A DNA stretch of 6,587 bases from Bauldia sp. (GTDB lineage: Bacteria; Pseudomonadota; Alphaproteobacteria; Rhizobiales; Kaistiaceae), in the NCBI GenBank assembly GCA_020442095.1, contig JAGRKY010000140.1:1-6587 (forward strand). Reading direction: 5' to 3'. Below, piece after piece: positions 5,860-6,587 of the stretch (its first letter is position 1; each line of letters begins with the position of its first letter). The position numbers and the translations under genes are program-made. The notes below the pieces were generated by a model, which made no database searches, was not told the DNA's origin, and saw only the letters and a list, made by a program, of their open reading frames with translations.

Positions 5860-6587
5860 CTCCGCGGCTTCGCGAGCGCCCTGTCGCCGGGCCATATGGT
5901 CCCGCGCCGCCTTGCCGAAGGCTTCGAAAAGGCGGGCCGAGGGCTTGTCGCTCGCCACCCAGTATTCCGGGTGCCACTGGACGCCGATGGCGAAACCGGG
6001 CGCGCCGACGACACTCACGGCTTCGATCGTGCCATCCGGCGCCGTGGCTTCGATCGCCAGCCCGGAAGCAAGTTCGCCGATCGCCTGGCGGTGGAGCGAG
6101 TTGACGCGGATCGTCCCTGCGCCGAGGACATCGGCGAGGTCGCTGTCCGCAGCGATCGTAACTTCCTGGCGGATCGCGAAACGTTCGGCCTGGACGTCGG
6201 ACACCGGCGCGCGATGGTCGTCCCTGCCTTCAACCTCCTGGAGCTCGGAAATCAGTGTTCCGCCGAGCGCGACATTGAGCTCCTGCAGGCCGCGGCAAAT
6301 GGCGAAGAGCGGCACACCCTTGCGGAGCGCCGACGCGATCAGCGCGAAGCTCATGGCATCGCGCGCGGTGTCATAGGGCTCCGAGGCCGGGTCCGCGGCC
6401 TGGCCATAGCGCTCGGGATGGACGTTGCTCCGGCTACCGGTCAGCAGCAGACCGTCGACGCGATCGAGAGCCGCGTCGGCAGCGATCGTGTCCGCGAGCG
6501 ACGGCAGGATGACCGGGATGCCGCCAAAGCTTGTCGTGATCGCCCGGAGATAGGGCTCGGCGGCGGCGTGCCAGCGATAGCCGTCGA
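5857..6587 (-). CDS. PuuD-like gamma-glutamyl-GABA hydrolase family (peptidase C26), 5' truncated by window edge
   Basis: The frame stays open on the - strand to the right edge, giving 242 residues. Compared with E. coli PuuD (about 254 aa), only the first residues are missing. The visible N-terminal part reads DGYRWHAAAEPYL, then GGIPVILPSL and DGLLLTGSRSNVHPERYG, which match the family's substrate-loop region. The glutamine-amidotransferase triad is intact: Cys at 6295-6297 in FAICRGLQE, and His (5971-5973) and Glu (5965-5967) in VQWHPEYW. SLHRQA lies between them. The family hydrolyses gamma-glutamyl bonds; PuuD releases GABA from gamma-glutamyl-GABA in putrescine breakdown in the cytoplasm. 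No other putrescine-pathway gene is visible here, so the exact substrate is inferred from family only. Its promoter lies outside the window. It converges head-on with the nickel exporter. Confidence 0.92.
   Translation of the reverse strand, partial: DGYRWHAAAEPYLRAITTSFGGIPVILPSLADTIAADAALDRVDGLLLTGSRSNVHPERYGQAADPASEPYDTARDAMSFALIASALRKGVPLFAICRGLQELNVALGGTLISELQEVEGRDDHRAPVSDVQAERFAIRQEVTIAADSDLADVLGAGTIRVNSLHRQAIGELASGLAIEATAPDGTIEAVSVVGAPGFAIGVQWHPEYWVASDKPSARLFEAFGKAARDHMARRQGAREAAE

Overview
This is a GC-rich window with dense, closely spaced genes. Base composition, codon use and gene content (a GGT-family protein with an Arabidopsis AMI1-like amidase, and a DUF1007/NicO pair) suggest an alphaproteobacterium, probably Hyphomicrobiales (Rhizobiales). 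That placement is inferred from gene content; there is no rRNA or other marker gene. No phage gene, transposase, tRNA, CRISPR array or insertion sequence is visible. No stretch longer than 82 bases lies between genes.

Layout, left to right. (1) A gamma-glutamyltransferase-family Ntn-hydrolase on the + strand, cut by the left edge (to 1451). (2) After 23 bases, an amidase-signature enzyme (1475-2662) whose core closely resembles the plant indole-3-acetamide amidase AMI1. (3) After another 23 bases, a 456-residue two-domain protein (2686-4056). Its N-terminal half is a nucleoside-deoxyribosyltransferase/TIR-like Rossmannoid domain, and its C-terminal half resembles the TPR-type TRAFs-binding region (DUF4071) of animal ASK1/MAP3K5 kinases. 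Genes 1-3 look like one transcription unit. (4) After an 82-base spacer with a GC-rich inverted repeat and a short tandem repeat comes a metal-export pair. This is a secreted DUF1007 protein (4139-4789) overlapped by 10 bases by a NicO/RcnA-type nickel/cobalt exporter with a 54-residue histidine-rich loop (4780-5856). (5) A class I glutamine-amidotransferase-like peptidase C26 (PuuD-like gamma-glutamyl-GABA hydrolase family) lies convergently on the - strand (5857 to the right edge, 5' end missing). Its stop codon directly abuts the exporter's stop in a shared TGATCA palindrome.

How the genes may work together. The first two are amide-bond hydrolases, and the last also belongs to a gamma-glutamyl-cleaving family, so amide or gamma-glutamyl catabolism is a recurring theme. 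The DUF1007 and NicO genes form a familiar periplasmic-protein plus membrane-exporter module for Ni2+/Co2+ efflux. The most intriguing gene is the ASK1-like protein. It combines a likely nucleotide- or NAD-processing active site with a TPR sensor/scaffold module, and it sits at the end of a metabolic operon with no kinase or obvious defence partner beside it.
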